Shown one piece after another: positions 20,059 through 31,863 of a stretch of 64,000 bases of DNA. Source of the DNA: Couchioplanes caeruleus (GTDB lineage: Bacteria > Actinomycetota > Actinomycetes > Mycobacteriales > Micromonosporaceae). The DNA lies in the NCBI RefSeq assembly GCF_023499255.1, contig NZ_CP092183.1, positions 2,972,501 to 3,036,500 of the forward strand. The letters are read 5' to 3'. The notes beneath the pieces are model-generated. The model made no database searches. It saw nothing but the letters and a program-made list of their open reading frames with translations, and was not told where the DNA came from. The position numbers and the translations under genes are program-made. The number at the start of each line of letters is the position of its first letter. The stretch's first letter is position 1.

Positions 20059-22310
20059 ACCTGCTGCGGCGCCTGCTCGCCTCGGTACGGCGCGGGGACC
20101 GTCCGGACTCGGCCCCGCCGTCGCGCTCGCCACGCCGGCGGGCGTGGGTGCCGTACCTCCTCGTCGTCCTGGCCGCCCTGGCGAGCCTGGCGGGCCTCGC
20201 GGTGCGCCCGGGGACCGGGGTGCCCGGCGACACGGCCGACTACGTGATCGTCGCCGGGGCGGCCGGACTGCGCTGGGACGACCTCGACCCGGAGCGCACG
20301 CCGGCGCTGTGGCAGGAGGCCACCCGGGGCTCGATCGGCTGGCTGTCGGTCCGCTCCGCGCACCACGCGACCTGCCCCGCCGACGGGTGGCTGACCCTGG
20401 GCGCGGGCAACTACGCCGTCTGGGACGCCCGCCGCGTCTCGGGGAAGTGCCCGCCGCTCGCACCCGTGGTGGAGCAGCCCGACGGCATCGGCGCCAACCT
20501 GCCCGAGCTGCCCCGGATCGTGCGCGCCAACGCCGACAACCAGCCGTACGGGGCGGTGCCCGGTGCGCTGTCCGAGTCGGTGCGGTGCACGGTGGCGGTG
20601 GGCCCGGGGGCCGCGATCGCCGCCGCCCGGCCGTACGGGCGCGTCGACCGGTACGCCCCCGCGCTGCCCGACGACCCGCAGGGCCTGTTCGCCCAGTGCC
20701 CGCTGAGCCTGGTGGATCTGGGCACGATCAACGCGACCGGTACGGCCCGGCAGGCGCAGGTGGCGCTGGCGGACTCCACCCTGGCCCGGGTGCTCGCCGC
20801 CCGCCCCCAGCGCTCGCTGGTCATGGTGGCGGGCGTCTCGGACACCGACACCTCGTCGCGGCTGCACGTGGCCATCGCCGAGGGGCCCGGCTGGCGTGAC
20901 GGCTGGCTGACCTCGGCCGGCACCGGCCGCGACGGCTACCTGCAACTGGTCGACCTGGCGCCGACGGTCCTCACCACGATCGGCCGGCCCGCGCCGGAGG
21001 GGCTGTTCAGCGGGCGTACGGCCAGCTCGGTCGACGGGCGTCCCGCTGACCTGGCCGACTCGGTGCTCGGCGAGCACGACGCCGACCGGCGCTCGGCCGC
21101 TCAGCGGGGCATCGCGGGCATGTTCTTCACCGGCCTGGCGGCGGTGCAGGTGGCGCTCTTCCTGCTCGTCGTGCCGCTGATGATCCGGGCGCGGCGGCAC
21201 GCGGGCCCGACCGGCCCGGCCTCGGCGCCGCGGCTGATGGTGCGCTCGGTCGAGGTGCTGCTCATCGCGGCCGCGCTGGCGATCCCGGCGGCGTTGCTGA
21301 CCGACGCGCTGCCGTGGTGGCGCACCGGTCGCCCGGGCATCGTGTTCGCGCTGCTGACCTTCGCGGTGGTGGCGGCGGGCACGGCCGCGGTCCGGCTGGC
21401 ACCGCGCTATCCGCGCACGCTGTGGCCGATGGGGATCATCGCCGCCGCCGCGGCGGTGGTGGTCGGCGCTGACCTGGTCACCGGGGCCCGGCTCCAGCTC
21501 AACGGCGTCGCCGGCTATTCGGCGGTGGAGGGCGCCCGCTACTCGGGCGTGGGCAGCGTCGGGCTCGGCGTCTTCGTCGCGGGCGCGCTGCTGGTCGCCG
21601 GCTGCGCCGCCCAGAGGGTACGCCGCCCCTGGCGCCCGGTCGTGGTCGTGCTGGTCGGCGGCTTCGCGGTGATCATGGTGGGGAGCCCGTACCTGGGCGC
21701 GGACCCGGTCGGGGCGATCGCGGTCACCGCCGGGGTGTGCGTGGCCGCCGCGATCAGCACCGGCGGCTGGCTGACGTTCCCGCGCTTCGCCTGGGCGACC
21801 GTCGCGGGGCTCGCGGTGACGATCGGCTTCGCCGTGCTGGACCTGCGCCGGCCCGCCCTCGAGCAGGGCAGCGTGGGCCGGTTCCTGACCGCCCTGGGCG
21901 ACGGTACGGCCGGCCCGGCGATCCAGCGCGCCGCCACGGCCAGCGGGCTCGCCCTGGACAGCCCGCTGACGTTCCTGGCGGTGGGCGGCGCGCTGATGCT
22001 CGCGTTCAGCCAGTTCTCCCCGTGGGGCGGTCTCAACCGGGTCTTCGGGCTGCACCCGGCGCTGCGGGCGGCGCTGGCCGGCACCACGGTCGCCGTCGTG
22101 CTGGCCGGGATCTTCGGCGGGGCGGCGTTCGCGGTGGCCGGAGCCGCCGCGGCGGTGGCCGTGCCCGTCATGGTGCTGACCACGATGCGCGTGCTGGAGC
22201 ACGCGGCCGACCGGACGCGCCCGGACGGCGAGACCGACGGCCCGGGAGGGCCCGGCTTGTCCGCCCGGCACACCCCGGCGCCGGACAAATCCGGCGCGTC
22301 CGTGCGCTGA
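20055..22310 (+). CDS. Large membrane protein with alkaline-phosphatase-like extracytoplasmic domain
   Basis: A 751-residue protein. It has one membrane segment at about 34-52, an extracytoplasmic domain of about 300 residues (53-350), and at least nine hydrophobic segments from about 357 onward, ending in a short polar tail. The extracytoplasmic part contains APTVLTTIGRPAP and other features reminiscent of alkaline-phosphatase/sulfatase-fold proteins, but I do not see a full metal site. GTG 20055 overlaps the glycosyltransferase stop. It is a conserved actinobacterial family; in context it belongs to the envelope operon. Function unknown. Confidence 0.75.
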   Translation: MNLLRRLLASVRRGDRPDSAPPSRSPRRRAWVPYLLVVLAALASLAGLAVRPGTGVPGDTADYVIVAGAAGLRWDDLDPERTPALWQEATRGSIGWLSVRSAHHATCPADGWLTLGAGNYAVWDARRVSGKCPPLAPVVEQPDGIGANLPELPRIVRANADNQPYGAVPGALSESVRCTVAVGPGAAIAAARPYGRVDRYAPALPDDPQGLFAQCPLSLVDLGTINATGTARQAQVALADSTLARVLAARPQRSLVMVAGVSDTDTSSRLHVAIAEGPGWRDGWLTSAGTGRDGYLQLVDLAPTVLTTIGRPAPEGLFSGRTASSVDGRPADLADSVLGEHDADRRSAAQRGIAGMFFTGLAAVQVALFLLVVPLMIRARRHAGPTGPASAPRLMVRSVEVLLIAAALAIPAALLTDALPWWRTGRPGIVFALLTFAVVAAGTAAVRLAPRYPRTLWPMGIIAAAAAVVVGADLVTGARLQLNGVAGYSAVEGARYSGVGSVGLGVFVAGALLVAGCAAQRVRRPWRPVVVVLVGGFAVIMVGSPYLGADPVGAIAVTAGVCVAAAISTGGWLTFPRFAWATVAGLAVTIGFAVLDLRRPALEQGSVGRFLTALGDGTAGPAIQRAATASGLALDSPLTFLAVGGALMLAFSQFSPWGGLNRVFGLHPALRAALAGTTVAVVLAGIFGGAAFAVAGAAAAVAVPVMVLTTMRVLEHAADRTRPDGETDGPGGPGLSARHTPAPDKSGASVR

Positions 22311-22354
22311 CACGCGCGCGAGCAGCCCGGACGTGCGCGCGCGGGCGGGGGTGT

Positions 22355-24777
<2,423 letters not shown>

Positions 24778-24858
24778 TGGCGGGCCGGGACGGGCGGGTC
24801 CTGTGAAGGTTGTGTGCAGGACCGGCCCGTCCGGGCCGCCGGCTGCCACGATGCGGGC

Positions 24859-25035
24859 GTGGAACTGGTCATCCTCTATCTCGCGCCGGCCGCGTTCGTC
24901 GCCGCGCTTCTCGCGTACGTGGTGGTGCGGCGGCTCGGGACCGTGAAGGCGGCGGCGCTGAGCGGCGTCGGGGCGTACGCGCTGGTCGCGCTCGCGTCGG
25001 CGGCCCTGATCGCGGCGGCGCTGGAGACGATGTGA
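24859..25035 (+). CDS. Small two-helix membrane protein
   Basis: A 58-residue hydrophobic protein. Residues about 2-22 (LVILYLAPAAFVAALLAYVVV) and 34-53 form two membrane helices joined by RRLGTVK. GTG 24859 is the start that trims an otherwise non-hydrophobic N-terminal part; a longer start at 24814 exists. No family is recognised. It stands between the Nudix gene and the DUF427 gene in the same direction. Confidence 0.55.
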   Translation: MELVILYLAPAAFVAALLAYVVVRRLGTVKAAALSGVGAYALVALASAALIAAALETM

Positions 25036-25042
25036 CCGGGCG

Positions 25043-25055
25043 TACGGTGGTCCGG
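25043..25055 (+). promoter_or_regulatory. Putative leaderless -10 element of the DUF427 gene
   Basis: TACGGT (25043-25048) followed by six bases and GTG 25055. There is no ribosome site before this GTG. Same geometry as at recN, the 33-residue frame at 40654 and scpA. Confidence 0.5.
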
Positions 25056-25516
25056 TGGAATCCGTCTGGGACTACCCGCGTCCGCCCCGGGTCGAGCGCA
25101 GCGCCGCCCGGATCACCGTGACGCACGCCGGGCAGGTGGTCGCGGACAGCCGCCGCTGCCTGCGGGTGCTGGAGACCTCGCACCCGCCGGTCTACTACGT
25201 GCCCCGCGAGGACGTCGCGGACGGCGTGCTGCGGCCCGCGCCCGGGCAGTCGTGGTGCGAGTTCAAGGGCACGGCGACCTACTGGGACCTGGTCGTGGCC
25301 GACGCCGAGGTGGCGGCCGCCGCCTGGTCGTACGAGCGGCCCACGCCCGCGTACGCCCAGCTCACCGGTGCGGTCGCGTTCTACCCGGGCCGGGTCGGCG
25401 AGTGCCGGGTGGACGGTGAGGTGGTCCGGGCGCAGGAGGGCGACTTCTACGGCGGGTGGATCACCGCGGACATCACCGGCCCGTTCAAGGGCGGCCCCGG
25501 CACGCGCGGCTGGTGA
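25055..25516 (+). CDS. DUF427 domain protein
   Basis: A 153-residue protein. Its core PRVERSAARITVTHAG...VLETSHPPVYYVPREDV...CEFKGTATYWDL...AWSYERPTP matches the DUF427 family, small beta-rich proteins of unknown biochemistry found singly or in tandem. A second motif, FYPGRVGECRVDGE...EGDFYGGW, is at the C-terminus. GTG 25055 appears to start a leaderless message. Context gives no specific role. Confidence 0.9.
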   Translation: MESVWDYPRPPRVERSAARITVTHAGQVVADSRRCLRVLETSHPPVYYVPREDVADGVLRPAPGQSWCEFKGTATYWDLVVADAEVAAAAWSYERPTPAYAQLTGAVAFYPGRVGECRVDGEVVRAQEGDFYGGWITADITGPFKGGPGTRGW

Positions 25517-25568
25517 CTCGCCGGGCCCGGCTGCCGCAACGCCCGGCGGCGGTGGCAGGGTGGCGGGT

Positions 25569-26450
25569 ATGCGACTGTCGATCTGGCCCGGCGCCGGGCA
25601 GCCCTACGCCGACATGCTCGAGGTGGCCCGCCACGCCGCCGACACCGGATGGGACGGCGTCTGGGTCGCCGACCACTTCATGCCCAACGCGGCCCCGGGC
25701 CGGCACCCGTTCACCCCGACGCTGGAGGCGGGCTCGCTGGTGGCCGCGCTCGGCGCGAGCGTGCCCCGGGTCCGCATCGGCACCCTGGTCTACGGCAACA
25801 CCTACCGGCACCCGGCCGTCGTGGCCAACATGGCCGCCACCGTCGACCACATCACCGGCGGCCGGTTCACCCTCGGCATGGGCGCCGGGTGGCAGGTCAA
25901 CGAGCACGAGCAGTACGGCATCGAGCTGCCCCCGGTGAAGCAGCTGCTGGACCGGTTCGTCGAGGCGCTGCAGGTGCTGCACGGCCTGCTGCGGCAGCCG
26001 CGCACCACCTTCGACGGCGCGTACTACCGGCTCGCCGACGCGATCTGCGAGCCCAAGCCGGTGCAGGACCCGCTGCCCATCCTCATCGGCGGGAGCGGGG
26101 AGAAGCGCATGCTGCGGATCGTCGCCGAGTACGCCGACGCGTGGAACACGTGGGGCCGTCCGGATCTGATCGCGCACAAGTCCGCGGTGCTCGACCAGCA
26201 CTGCGCCGCGGTGGGGCGGGAGCCGAAGGCCATCGCACGGACCGCCCAGGCGCTGACGAAGGTCGGCGGGGAGCTGCCCGGCGACCTCCCGATGCCGGCC
26301 ATCGGCGGCTCTGTCGCGAAGCTGACCGAGGAGATCGAGGCGTACCGGGCGATCGGCCTCGACGAGCTCATCGTGCCTGATCGCCTGCTGGGTACGGGCG
26401 CCGAGCGGCTGCGCGCGATGGACGTCGTCCGGGGAATCGTGGCGGTCTGA
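25569..26450 (+). CDS. LLM-class F420-dependent oxidoreductase
   Basis: A 293-residue luciferase-like (TIM-barrel) oxidoreductase. Visible are DGVWVADHFMP, GTLVYGNTYRHPAVVANMAATVDHITGGRFTLGMGAGWQ and LPILIGGSGEKRMLRIVAEYADAWN, all typical of actinobacterial F420-dependent enzymes. The substrate is unknown. ATG 25569 is preceded by agggtggcgggt, a weak ribosome site. The following 148 bases to ald contain no gene. Confidence 0.92.
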   Translation: MRLSIWPGAGQPYADMLEVARHAADTGWDGVWVADHFMPNAAPGRHPFTPTLEAGSLVAALGASVPRVRIGTLVYGNTYRHPAVVANMAATVDHITGGRFTLGMGAGWQVNEHEQYGIELPPVKQLLDRFVEALQVLHGLLRQPRTTFDGAYYRLADAICEPKPVQDPLPILIGGSGEKRMLRIVAEYADAWNTWGRPDLIAHKSAVLDQHCAAVGREPKAIARTAQALTKVGGELPGDLPMPAIGGSVAKLTEEIEAYRAIGLDELIVPDRLLGTGAERLRAMDVVRGIVAV

Positions 26451-26598
26451 CCGGGCACGGATACCCATCGGCGCCGACTTCTTGATCTTCGGGCGGCGGA
26501 TCGGCAGTATCTTCCACTTGGTGGGACGGTAATCTGCGAAGCAGCCCGTCTCGGGTATGAGCCATCGACGTCTCTCCCGGAAAGGACGGTGTCGACTC

Positions 26599-27714
26599 GT
26601 GAAGGTCGGCATTCCGAGCGAAGTCAAGAACAACGAGTTCCGGGTGGCGATCACCCCCGCGGGTGTCTTCGAGTTCACCCGCGCGGGCCACCAGGTGTAC
26701 GTGCAGGCCGGGGCGGGTGCCGGCTCCTCGATCAGCGACGCCGACTACGCCGCCGCCGGCGCCACCGTGCTCGACGGGCCCGACGACGTGTGGGCCACCG
26801 CCGACCTCGTGCTCAAGGTCAAGGAGCCCATCGCCGAGGAGCACGCCCGCATGCGCGAGGGCCAGGTGCTGTTCACGTACCTGCACCTGGCCGCCTCGAA
26901 GGAGTGCACGGACGCGCTCGTCGACCGCAAGGTCACCGGCATCGCGTACGAGACCGTCGAGCTGCCCGACCGGTCGCTGCCGCTGCTCGCCCCGATGTCC
27001 GAGGTCGCCGGGCGGCTGGCCCCGCAGGTCGGCGCGTACCACCTGATGCGCTCCGGCGGGGGCCGCGGCGTGCTGATGGGCGGCGTCCCCGGCGTGTACG
27101 CGGCCAAGGTCGTGGTCATCGGCGCCGGCGTGTCCGGCATGAACGCGGCGGCGATCGCGCTGGGCATGCAGGCCGAGGTGCTCGTGCTCGACAAGAACAT
27201 CGCCCGGCTGCGCGCGGCCGACGCCGACTACCGCGGTCACCTGCAGACGATCGCGTCGAACGCGTACGAGATCGAGAAGGCCGTCATCGACGCCGACCTG
27301 GTGATCGGCGCGGTGCTGGTGCCCGGCGCGAAGGCCCCGAACCTGATCTCCAACGAGCTCGTGTCGCGGATGAAGCCGGGCAGCGTGCTCGTCGACATCG
27401 CGATCGACCAGGGCGGCTGCTTCGAGGACTCGCGGCCCACCACGCACGCCGACCCGGTCTACCAGGTCCACGAGTCGATGTTCTACTGCGTGGCGAACAT
27501 GCCCGGCGCGGTGCCGCACACCAGCACGTACGCGCTGACCAACGTGACCCTGCCGTACGCGCTGGAGCTGGCCAACCGCGGCTGGCGCGACGCGCTGCGG
27601 GCCGACCCGGCGCTGGCCCTGGGCCTCAACACGCACGCCGGCCACGTGACGTACGGCCCGGTCGCCGAGGCGCACGGCATGAGCGCGCTCACCCTCGACG
27701 AGGTGCTGAGCTGA
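26599..27714 (+). CDS. ald: Alanine dehydrogenase
   Basis: A 371-residue NAD-dependent L-alanine dehydrogenase (alanine to pyruvate and ammonia). The N-terminus [22 protein letters not shown], the catalytic Lys/His region ([10 protein letters not shown]) and the NAD site [12 protein letters not shown] are all seen. GTG 26599 with ggaaagg upstream is chosen over an earlier in-frame ATG at 26557 because it gives the exact family N-terminus. It is followed closely by xerD. Confidence 0.96.
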   Translation: MKVGIPSEVKNNEFRVAITPAGVFEFTRAGHQVYVQAGAGAGSSISDADYAAAGATVLDGPDDVWATADLVLKVKEPIAEEHARMREGQVLFTYLHLAASKECTDALVDRKVTGIAYETVELPDRSLPLLAPMSEVAGRLAPQVGAYHLMRSGGGRGVLMGGVPGVYAAKVVVIGAGVSGMNAAAIALGMQAEVLVLDKNIARLRAADADYRGHLQTIASNAYEIEKAVIDADLVIGAVLVPGAKAPNLISNELVSRMKPGSVLVDIAIDQGGCFEDSRPTTHADPVYQVHESMFYCVANMPGAVPHTSTYALTNVTLPYALELANRGWRDALRADPALALGLNTHAGHVTYGPVAEAHGMSALTLDEVLS

Positions 27715-27748
27715 GCCTGACCGCGGCGGAAGACCGAAGCGAAAACAG

Positions 27749-28678
27749 ATGACAGCACCGGCGTTGCGGCGGGCCGTGCGGACGTACCTCGATCACCTCA
27801 CGGTCGAGCGCGGCCTGTCCCGCAACACCCTGGCGTCGTACCGCCGGGACCTGGACCGCTATCTGGAGTCGCTGACCGCGGCCGGCATCACCGAGCTGGC
27901 CGCGGTCACCCCCGCCGACCTGACCCGGCACCTCGTGCAGCTGCGCGAGGGCACACCCGAGCACCCGGCGCTGTCGGCGGCCTCCGCGGCCCGGGCGGTC
28001 AGCGCCGTCCGCGGCCTGCACCGCTTCGCGGCGCGCGAGGGCATCACCGGCCACGACGTCAGCCGCGACGTCAAGCCGCCCGCGCCGCCGAAGCGCCTGC
28101 CCAAGGCCCTCGACGTCGAGCAGGTGTCGCGGCTGCTGTCCGCCGTCACCGGCGAGGAGCCGCTCGCCCTGCGCGACCGGGCGCTGCTGGAATTCCTGTA
28201 CGGCACCGGCGCGCGCATCTCCGAGGCGGTCGGGCTCGCCGTCGACGACCTCGACACCTCGGTGGTGACGCTGCACGGCAAGGGCGGCCGGACCCGGCTC
28301 GTGCCGCTGGGCTCGTACGCCCGCGCCGCGCTGGACGCGTATCTGGTCAGGGCCCGGCCCGTGCTCATCGCGGCGGGCAGGGGCACCCCGGCGGTGTTCC
28401 TCAACGCGCGCGGGGGAGCGCTGTCGCGGCAGAGCGCCTGGACGGTCCTGCGCCGGGCCGCGGCCGCCGCCGGGCTGCCGGTGGACGGAGCGCACGCCGT
28501 GTCCCCGCACACACTGCGGCACTCGTACGCGACCCACCTGCTCGACGGCGGCGCCGACGTCCGCGTGGTGCAGGAGCTGCTCGGGCACGCCTCGGTGACG
28601 ACCACGCAGGTCTACACGCTGGTGACAGTGGACCGGCTGCGTGAGGTGTACGCCACCGCACACCCGCGCGCTCGTTAG
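27749..28678 (+). CDS. xerD: Tyrosine recombinase XerD
   Basis: A 309-residue site-specific recombinase resolving chromosome dimers at dif. The catalytic residues are visible: Arg in [12 protein letters not shown], Lys in [26 protein letters not shown] (His-x-x-Arg), the His in [13 protein letters not shown] and the Tyr in the same segment. The N-terminal SAM-like domain (FL-type [16 protein letters not shown]) is complete. It lies before parA, the standard place in actinobacteria, and differs clearly from the two island recombinases at 52 and 56 kb. Confidence 0.96.
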   Translation: MTAPALRRAVRTYLDHLTVERGLSRNTLASYRRDLDRYLESLTAAGITELAAVTPADLTRHLVQLREGTPEHPALSAASAARAVSAVRGLHRFAAREGITGHDVSRDVKPPAPPKRLPKALDVEQVSRLLSAVTGEEPLALRDRALLEFLYGTGARISEAVGLAVDDLDTSVVTLHGKGGRTRLVPLGSYARAALDAYLVRARPVLIAAGRGTPAVFLNARGGALSRQSAWTVLRRAAAAAGLPVDGAHAVSPHTLRHSYATHLLDGGADVRVVQELLGHASVTTTQVYTLVTVDRLREVYATAHPRAR

Positions 28679-28803
28679 GCGATGCGCACGAGTCCACGAC
28701 ACGCCACCACGACACGCCGAACGGGTGACCCGGGATGGGCAGCCCTCGTGGCGTACAGTCGGGCATCGGCTCCGGCTGCGGGTCGAGAGGGGGCTAGCGG
28801 GAC

Positions 28804-29736
28804 ATGGCGGGACACGAGCAGCGCGCGGAGGCCTGGACCTCGGCCCTGAGGGATCAGCAGAATTCCCTCGACCTGGGCGCGGACCTGGGCCCGGCGGATC
28901 CTACGGCGTACACGATGCGCCGGCCGATCCCCGAGCCGATGCCGACGGACCGGCACGGCCCGGCGCGGATCATCGCACTCGCCAACCAGAAGGGCGGCGT
29001 CGGCAAGACCACGACGACGATCAACCTGGGCGCGGCGCTGGCCGAGTACGGCCGCAAGGTCCTGCTCGTCGACTTCGACCCGCAGGGCGCCTGCTCGGTC
29101 GGGCTCGGCGTGAACCCGCACAACCTCGACCTGAGCGTCTACAACCTGCTCATGCAGGACGACGTCACCGCCGAGGACGTCATCATCAAGACCGACGTGG
29201 CCGGCCTGCACCTGCTGCCGGCCAACATCGACCTGTCCGCGGCCGAGATCCAGCTGGTCAACGAGGTCGCCCGGGAAATGGCCCTGGCGCGGGTCCTGCG
29301 CACTGTGCGCAAGGAATACGACTTCATCCTCATCGACTGCCAGCCGTCGCTGGGCCTGCTCGCGATCAACGCACTGACCATCGCGCACGGCGTGCTCATC
29401 CCGCTGGAGTGCGAGTTCTTCAGCCTCCGCGGCGTGGCGCTGCTGCTGGACACCATCGACAAGGTCCGCGAGCGGCTCAACTTCGACCTCGAGCTCGAGG
29501 GCATCCTCGCCACCATGTACGACTCCCGCACCACGCACTGCCGCCAGGTGCTGCAGCGCGTCGTGGAGGCATTCGGCGACAAGGTGTACCAGACGGTCAT
29601 CACCAAGACGGTGAAGTTCCCCGAGTCCACGGTGGCCGGCGCGCCGATCACCACCCTGGACCCGGCGTCCTCCGGCGCCCGCAACTACCGCCAGCTCGCC
29701 CGCGAGGTCATCGCCGCGAAGGTGGAGCGAGGCTAG
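28804..29736 (+). CDS. parA: ParA-family ATPase
   Basis: A 310-residue Soj/ParA-type ATPase. A variable N-terminus (about 55 residues) precedes the deviant Walker A NQKGGVGKTTTTINLG; Walker A' VDFDPQGACSVGLG and Walker B FILIDCQPSLGLL follow. It is the homologue of Rv1708 that sits beside xerD and scpA, not the oriC parA, and has no parB next to it. A role in chromosome organisation with ScpAB is inferred from gene order. ATG 28804 is preceded by gagaggggg. Confidence 0.93.
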   Translation: MAGHEQRAEAWTSALRDQQNSLDLGADLGPADPTAYTMRRPIPEPMPTDRHGPARIIALANQKGGVGKTTTTINLGAALAEYGRKVLLVDFDPQGACSVGLGVNPHNLDLSVYNLLMQDDVTAEDVIIKTDVAGLHLLPANIDLSAAEIQLVNEVAREMALARVLRTVRKEYDFILIDCQPSLGLLAINALTIAHGVLIPLECEFFSLRGVALLLDTIDKVRERLNFDLELEGILATMYDSRTTHCRQVLQRVVEAFGDKVYQTVITKTVKFPESTVAGAPITTLDPASSGARNYRQLAREVIAAKVERG

Positions 29737-29738
29737 GA

Positions 29739-30416
29739 GTGCTCTTCGCCCTCGGCGAGCCGGTCGCGTTCGCCGCGCTCGTCGTCGCCTTCCTGCTCGG
29801 GCTCGTGCTGCGCGCGGTGGCGATCCGGCTCACCGCCCGCAGCCTCGGCCTGGCCGACCGCCGGGAGACCGTCAGCCCGCGCCTGCGCGAGGACATCGAC
29901 CCGTTCGGCGCGGTCGCGGCCGCCGTCGGCGGCACCGGCTGGGGCAAGGTCATCTCGGTCGACGAGGTGCCCCGCTGGCGCGGCCGGGGACGCGCCGCGG
30001 CGGTCTTCCTGGCCGGCCCGCTGACCTGCATCGTCGTGGCCCAGCTCTGCTTCGCCGCGTACGCCTTCAGCACCGGCCTGAACGTGCTCGCCTACCTGCG
30101 GCCGGGGGAGATCCTGCACGCCGGCCTCGGCCTGCCGGTGCTCGACCAGGTGCTGCTGTCGCTCGCCACGGGCCTGCTCGCGTTCGGCCTGCTCGCACTG
30201 ATCCCTATCCCGCCGCTGGACGGGTTCGGGGTGCTCTGGTCGGCGCAGAAGCGGCCCGGGCCGGGCATGCAGTGGATGCGGCTGTGGTTCGAGGACAAGA
30301 ACCTCGGCGTACTGATCCTGCTCGTCCTCTGCTTCTTCCCGCTGGGCTATCCGCTGCTGCTGACGATCCTGGACGTCCTCGGCGTGCTGTTCCTGCGGAT
30401 CTGGGGTCAGGTCTGA
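29739..30416 (+). CDS. Site-2-protease-like (M50) membrane protein lacking HExxH
   Basis: A 225-residue protein with five or six membrane segments. The C-terminal part has IPIPPLDGFGVLW, matching the third motif (LDG) of M50 membrane metalloproteases, and DPFGAVAAAVGGTGWGK fits the family core. The first-helix HExxH zinc motif is missing (the segment reads RAVAIRLTARSLGL), so proteolysis is unlikely. GTG 29739 starts two bases after the parA stop. Its 3' end overlaps the convergent methyltransferase gene by 10 bases. Confidence 0.75.
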   Translation: MLFALGEPVAFAALVVAFLLGLVLRAVAIRLTARSLGLADRRETVSPRLREDIDPFGAVAAAVGGTGWGKVISVDEVPRWRGRGRAAAVFLAGPLTCIVVAQLCFAAYAFSTGLNVLAYLRPGEILHAGLGLPVLDQVLLSLATGLLAFGLLALIPIPPLDGFGVLWSAQKRPGPGMQWMRLWFEDKNLGVLILLVLCFFPLGYPLLLTILDVLGVLFLRIWGQV

Positions 30417-31195
30417 CGCCTGGCGGTCACGGCCACGGTGCTGATGTGGACGGTCACGGTGTCGCCGACGGCCGCCTCGACGCCGGCGAGGACCTCGTCG
30501 CGCTGCTCCGGTCGCAGGGAGGTCATGCCTCCCGTGGTGAGCATCTGCTCCAGCCACTCGTCCCGGCTGTAGGCGTGGTCCCACTCGACGTGCCACTGGT
30601 CGGGCTCGGCGAAGGCGCCGGACGCCCGCATGCCGTCGGCGGCCCGGGTGAGCAGCGGCTGGTAGCCCGGCACCCCTGGCCGGGCGACCCCGGGCCGCAG
30701 TGGCGAGTCGGGCACGACCCGCAGATACGCCTCGGCGGCGGCCTCGGCCACGTCGGCCGGCGGGGCGAAGATGTGCCAGACGGGGGCGAGCAGGCCGCCC
30801 GGCCGCAGCACCGCCGCGGCCTTGACCGCGCCCGCGACCGGGTCGATCCAGTGCCAGGCCGTCCCGGCGACGACCGCGTCGAAGGTCCGCCCGGCGGCGT
30901 TCCAGTCCTCGAACGGCGCCACCTCGACCTCGAGCCCGGTGCGGCGGGCGAAGGCGGCCATCCGCTCGTCCGGTTCGACGCCGAGCACCGTGCAGCCGGC
31001 GCCGCGCAGCTGGCGGGCCTCGATGCCGGTGCCACAGCCGACGTCCAGCAGGTGGCGGCCCGGTGCGGCGGCCACGATCCGGTCCAGGACGACGTCCGGG
31101 TAGCGGGGCCGGGCGCGGTCGTAGCGGTCCGGGTCCACGCCGAACGACCGGGACACGTGGTGCTCGCGGTGGGGCTCCGACGGTAGAGTGGGCAT
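30407..31195 (-). CDS. SAM-dependent methyltransferase
   Basis: A 262-residue class I methyltransferase. The SAM motif LLDVGCGTGIEARQL is near residue 51, followed by VLGVEPDERM and AGTAWHWIDP, a pattern of small-molecule O/C-methyltransferases (methyltransferase 11 type). The substrate is unknown. The start at ATG 31195 lies inside the first of two palindromes, so the divergent TetR gene at 31282 probably represses it. Longer in-frame starts at 31246 are possible. Confidence 0.88.
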   Translation of the reverse strand: MPTLPSEPHREHHVSRSFGVDPDRYDRARPRYPDVVLDRIVAAAPGRHLLDVGCGTGIEARQLRGAGCTVLGVEPDERMAAFARRTGLEVEVAPFEDWNAAGRTFDAVVAGTAWHWIDPVAGAVKAAAVLRPGGLLAPVWHIFAPPADVAEAAAEAYLRVVPDSPLRPGVARPGVPGYQPLLTRAADGMRASGAFAEPDQWHVEWDHAYSRDEWLEQMLTTGGMTSLRPEQRDEVLAGVEAAVGDTVTVHISTVAVTARRQT

Positions 31196-31224
31196 GTGCC
31201 CATTCATAGTGGGCATGCGCCCAC
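31188..31224. promoter_or_regulatory. Twin palindromic operator between methyltransferase and TetR genes
   Basis: GTGGGCATGTGCCCAT (31188-31203) and GTGGGCATGCGCCCAC (31209-31224) are near-perfect inverted repeats with 6-base arms. Their centres are 21 bases apart, two helical turns, so two regulator dimers could bind the same DNA face. They lie between divergent genes, one overlapping the methyltransferase start. This is the expected layout for a TetR operator. Confidence 0.7.
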
Positions 31225-31247
31225 TCGTCAACCGCCCACTCGTCAAC
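31218..31247 (+). repeat. 15-bp tandem direct repeat
   Basis: The unit cgcccactcgtcaac occurs twice in tandem (31218-31232 and 31233-31247). Its gcccac part repeats a half-site of the adjacent operator, so the array holds extra potential regulator half-sites upstream of the TetR gene. Confidence 0.85.
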
Positions 31248-31281
31248 CGCCTTCTCGCCGAACGGAAAGTGAGCGTCGCAG

Positions 31282-31863
31282 GTGCCGACCGGGGTCGCGA
31301 TCAGAGACGTACGCCAGCAGTTGTTCGACGCGGCCGAGCGGGTGCTGCTGCGCGCCGGCCCGAGCGCGCTGACCAGCCGTACGGTCACCGCGGAGGCGGG
31401 CGTCGCGAAGGGCGTGCTGCACCGGCACTTCGCCGACTTCGACGCGTTCCTCGCCGACTTCGTCCTGGACCGCATCGACCGGATGGACGCGGGCGCCCTG
31501 CGCGACTCGGCGGGGACGGGCACCGTCGCCGGCAACCTCGCCGACGCGCTCACGGCAGTGTTCGGTTCGGTGGCGCTCGCGATCGTGCCGCTCGTGACGT
31601 TCCGCGACGAGCTGCGGGCCCGGCTGCGGCACACCTGGCCCGCCGGCATCCCCGTGCTGACGGACGCGGTGATCATGATCGGCGGGTACCTGGCCGCCGA
31701 GCAGGAGCTGGGCCGGGTGGCGGCGGACGCGGACGCGGACACGCTCGCGGCGATGCTGATCGGGACGGCCCACCTGAAGTTCGCCGGAGGCGGTGCGCCG
31801 GATCCGGCCGCGGTGCGGACCGTGGTGACGACGGTGCTGGCTCAGGCGTTGAAGGAGCGGTAG
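31282..31863 (+). CDS. TetR-family transcriptional regulator
   Basis: A 193-residue regulator. The N-terminal helix-turn-helix is clear: LFDAAERVLLRAGPSALTSRTVTAEAGVAKGVLHRHFADFDAFL. The C-terminal ligand domain (about 70-193) is alpha-helical and not recognisable to ligand. GTG 31282 is used, with ggaaag upstream. It is divergent from the methyltransferase, and paired palindromes between them suggest autoregulation and control of that gene. It overlaps the convergent DUF6985 gene by 22 bases. Confidence 0.9.
   Translation: MPTGVAIRDVRQQLFDAAERVLLRAGPSALTSRTVTAEAGVAKGVLHRHFADFDAFLADFVLDRIDRMDAGALRDSAGTGTVAGNLADALTAVFGSVALAIVPLVTFRDELRARLRHTWPAGIPVLTDAVIMIGGYLAAEQELGRVAADADADTLAAMLIGTAHLKFAGGGAPDPAAVRTVVTTVLAQALKER

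Noticed and set aside
26482..26513. Promoter for ald (TTGATC ... TATCTT)
   Set aside because: The spacer is 20 bases, too long for a standard promoter, and no further support is visible.
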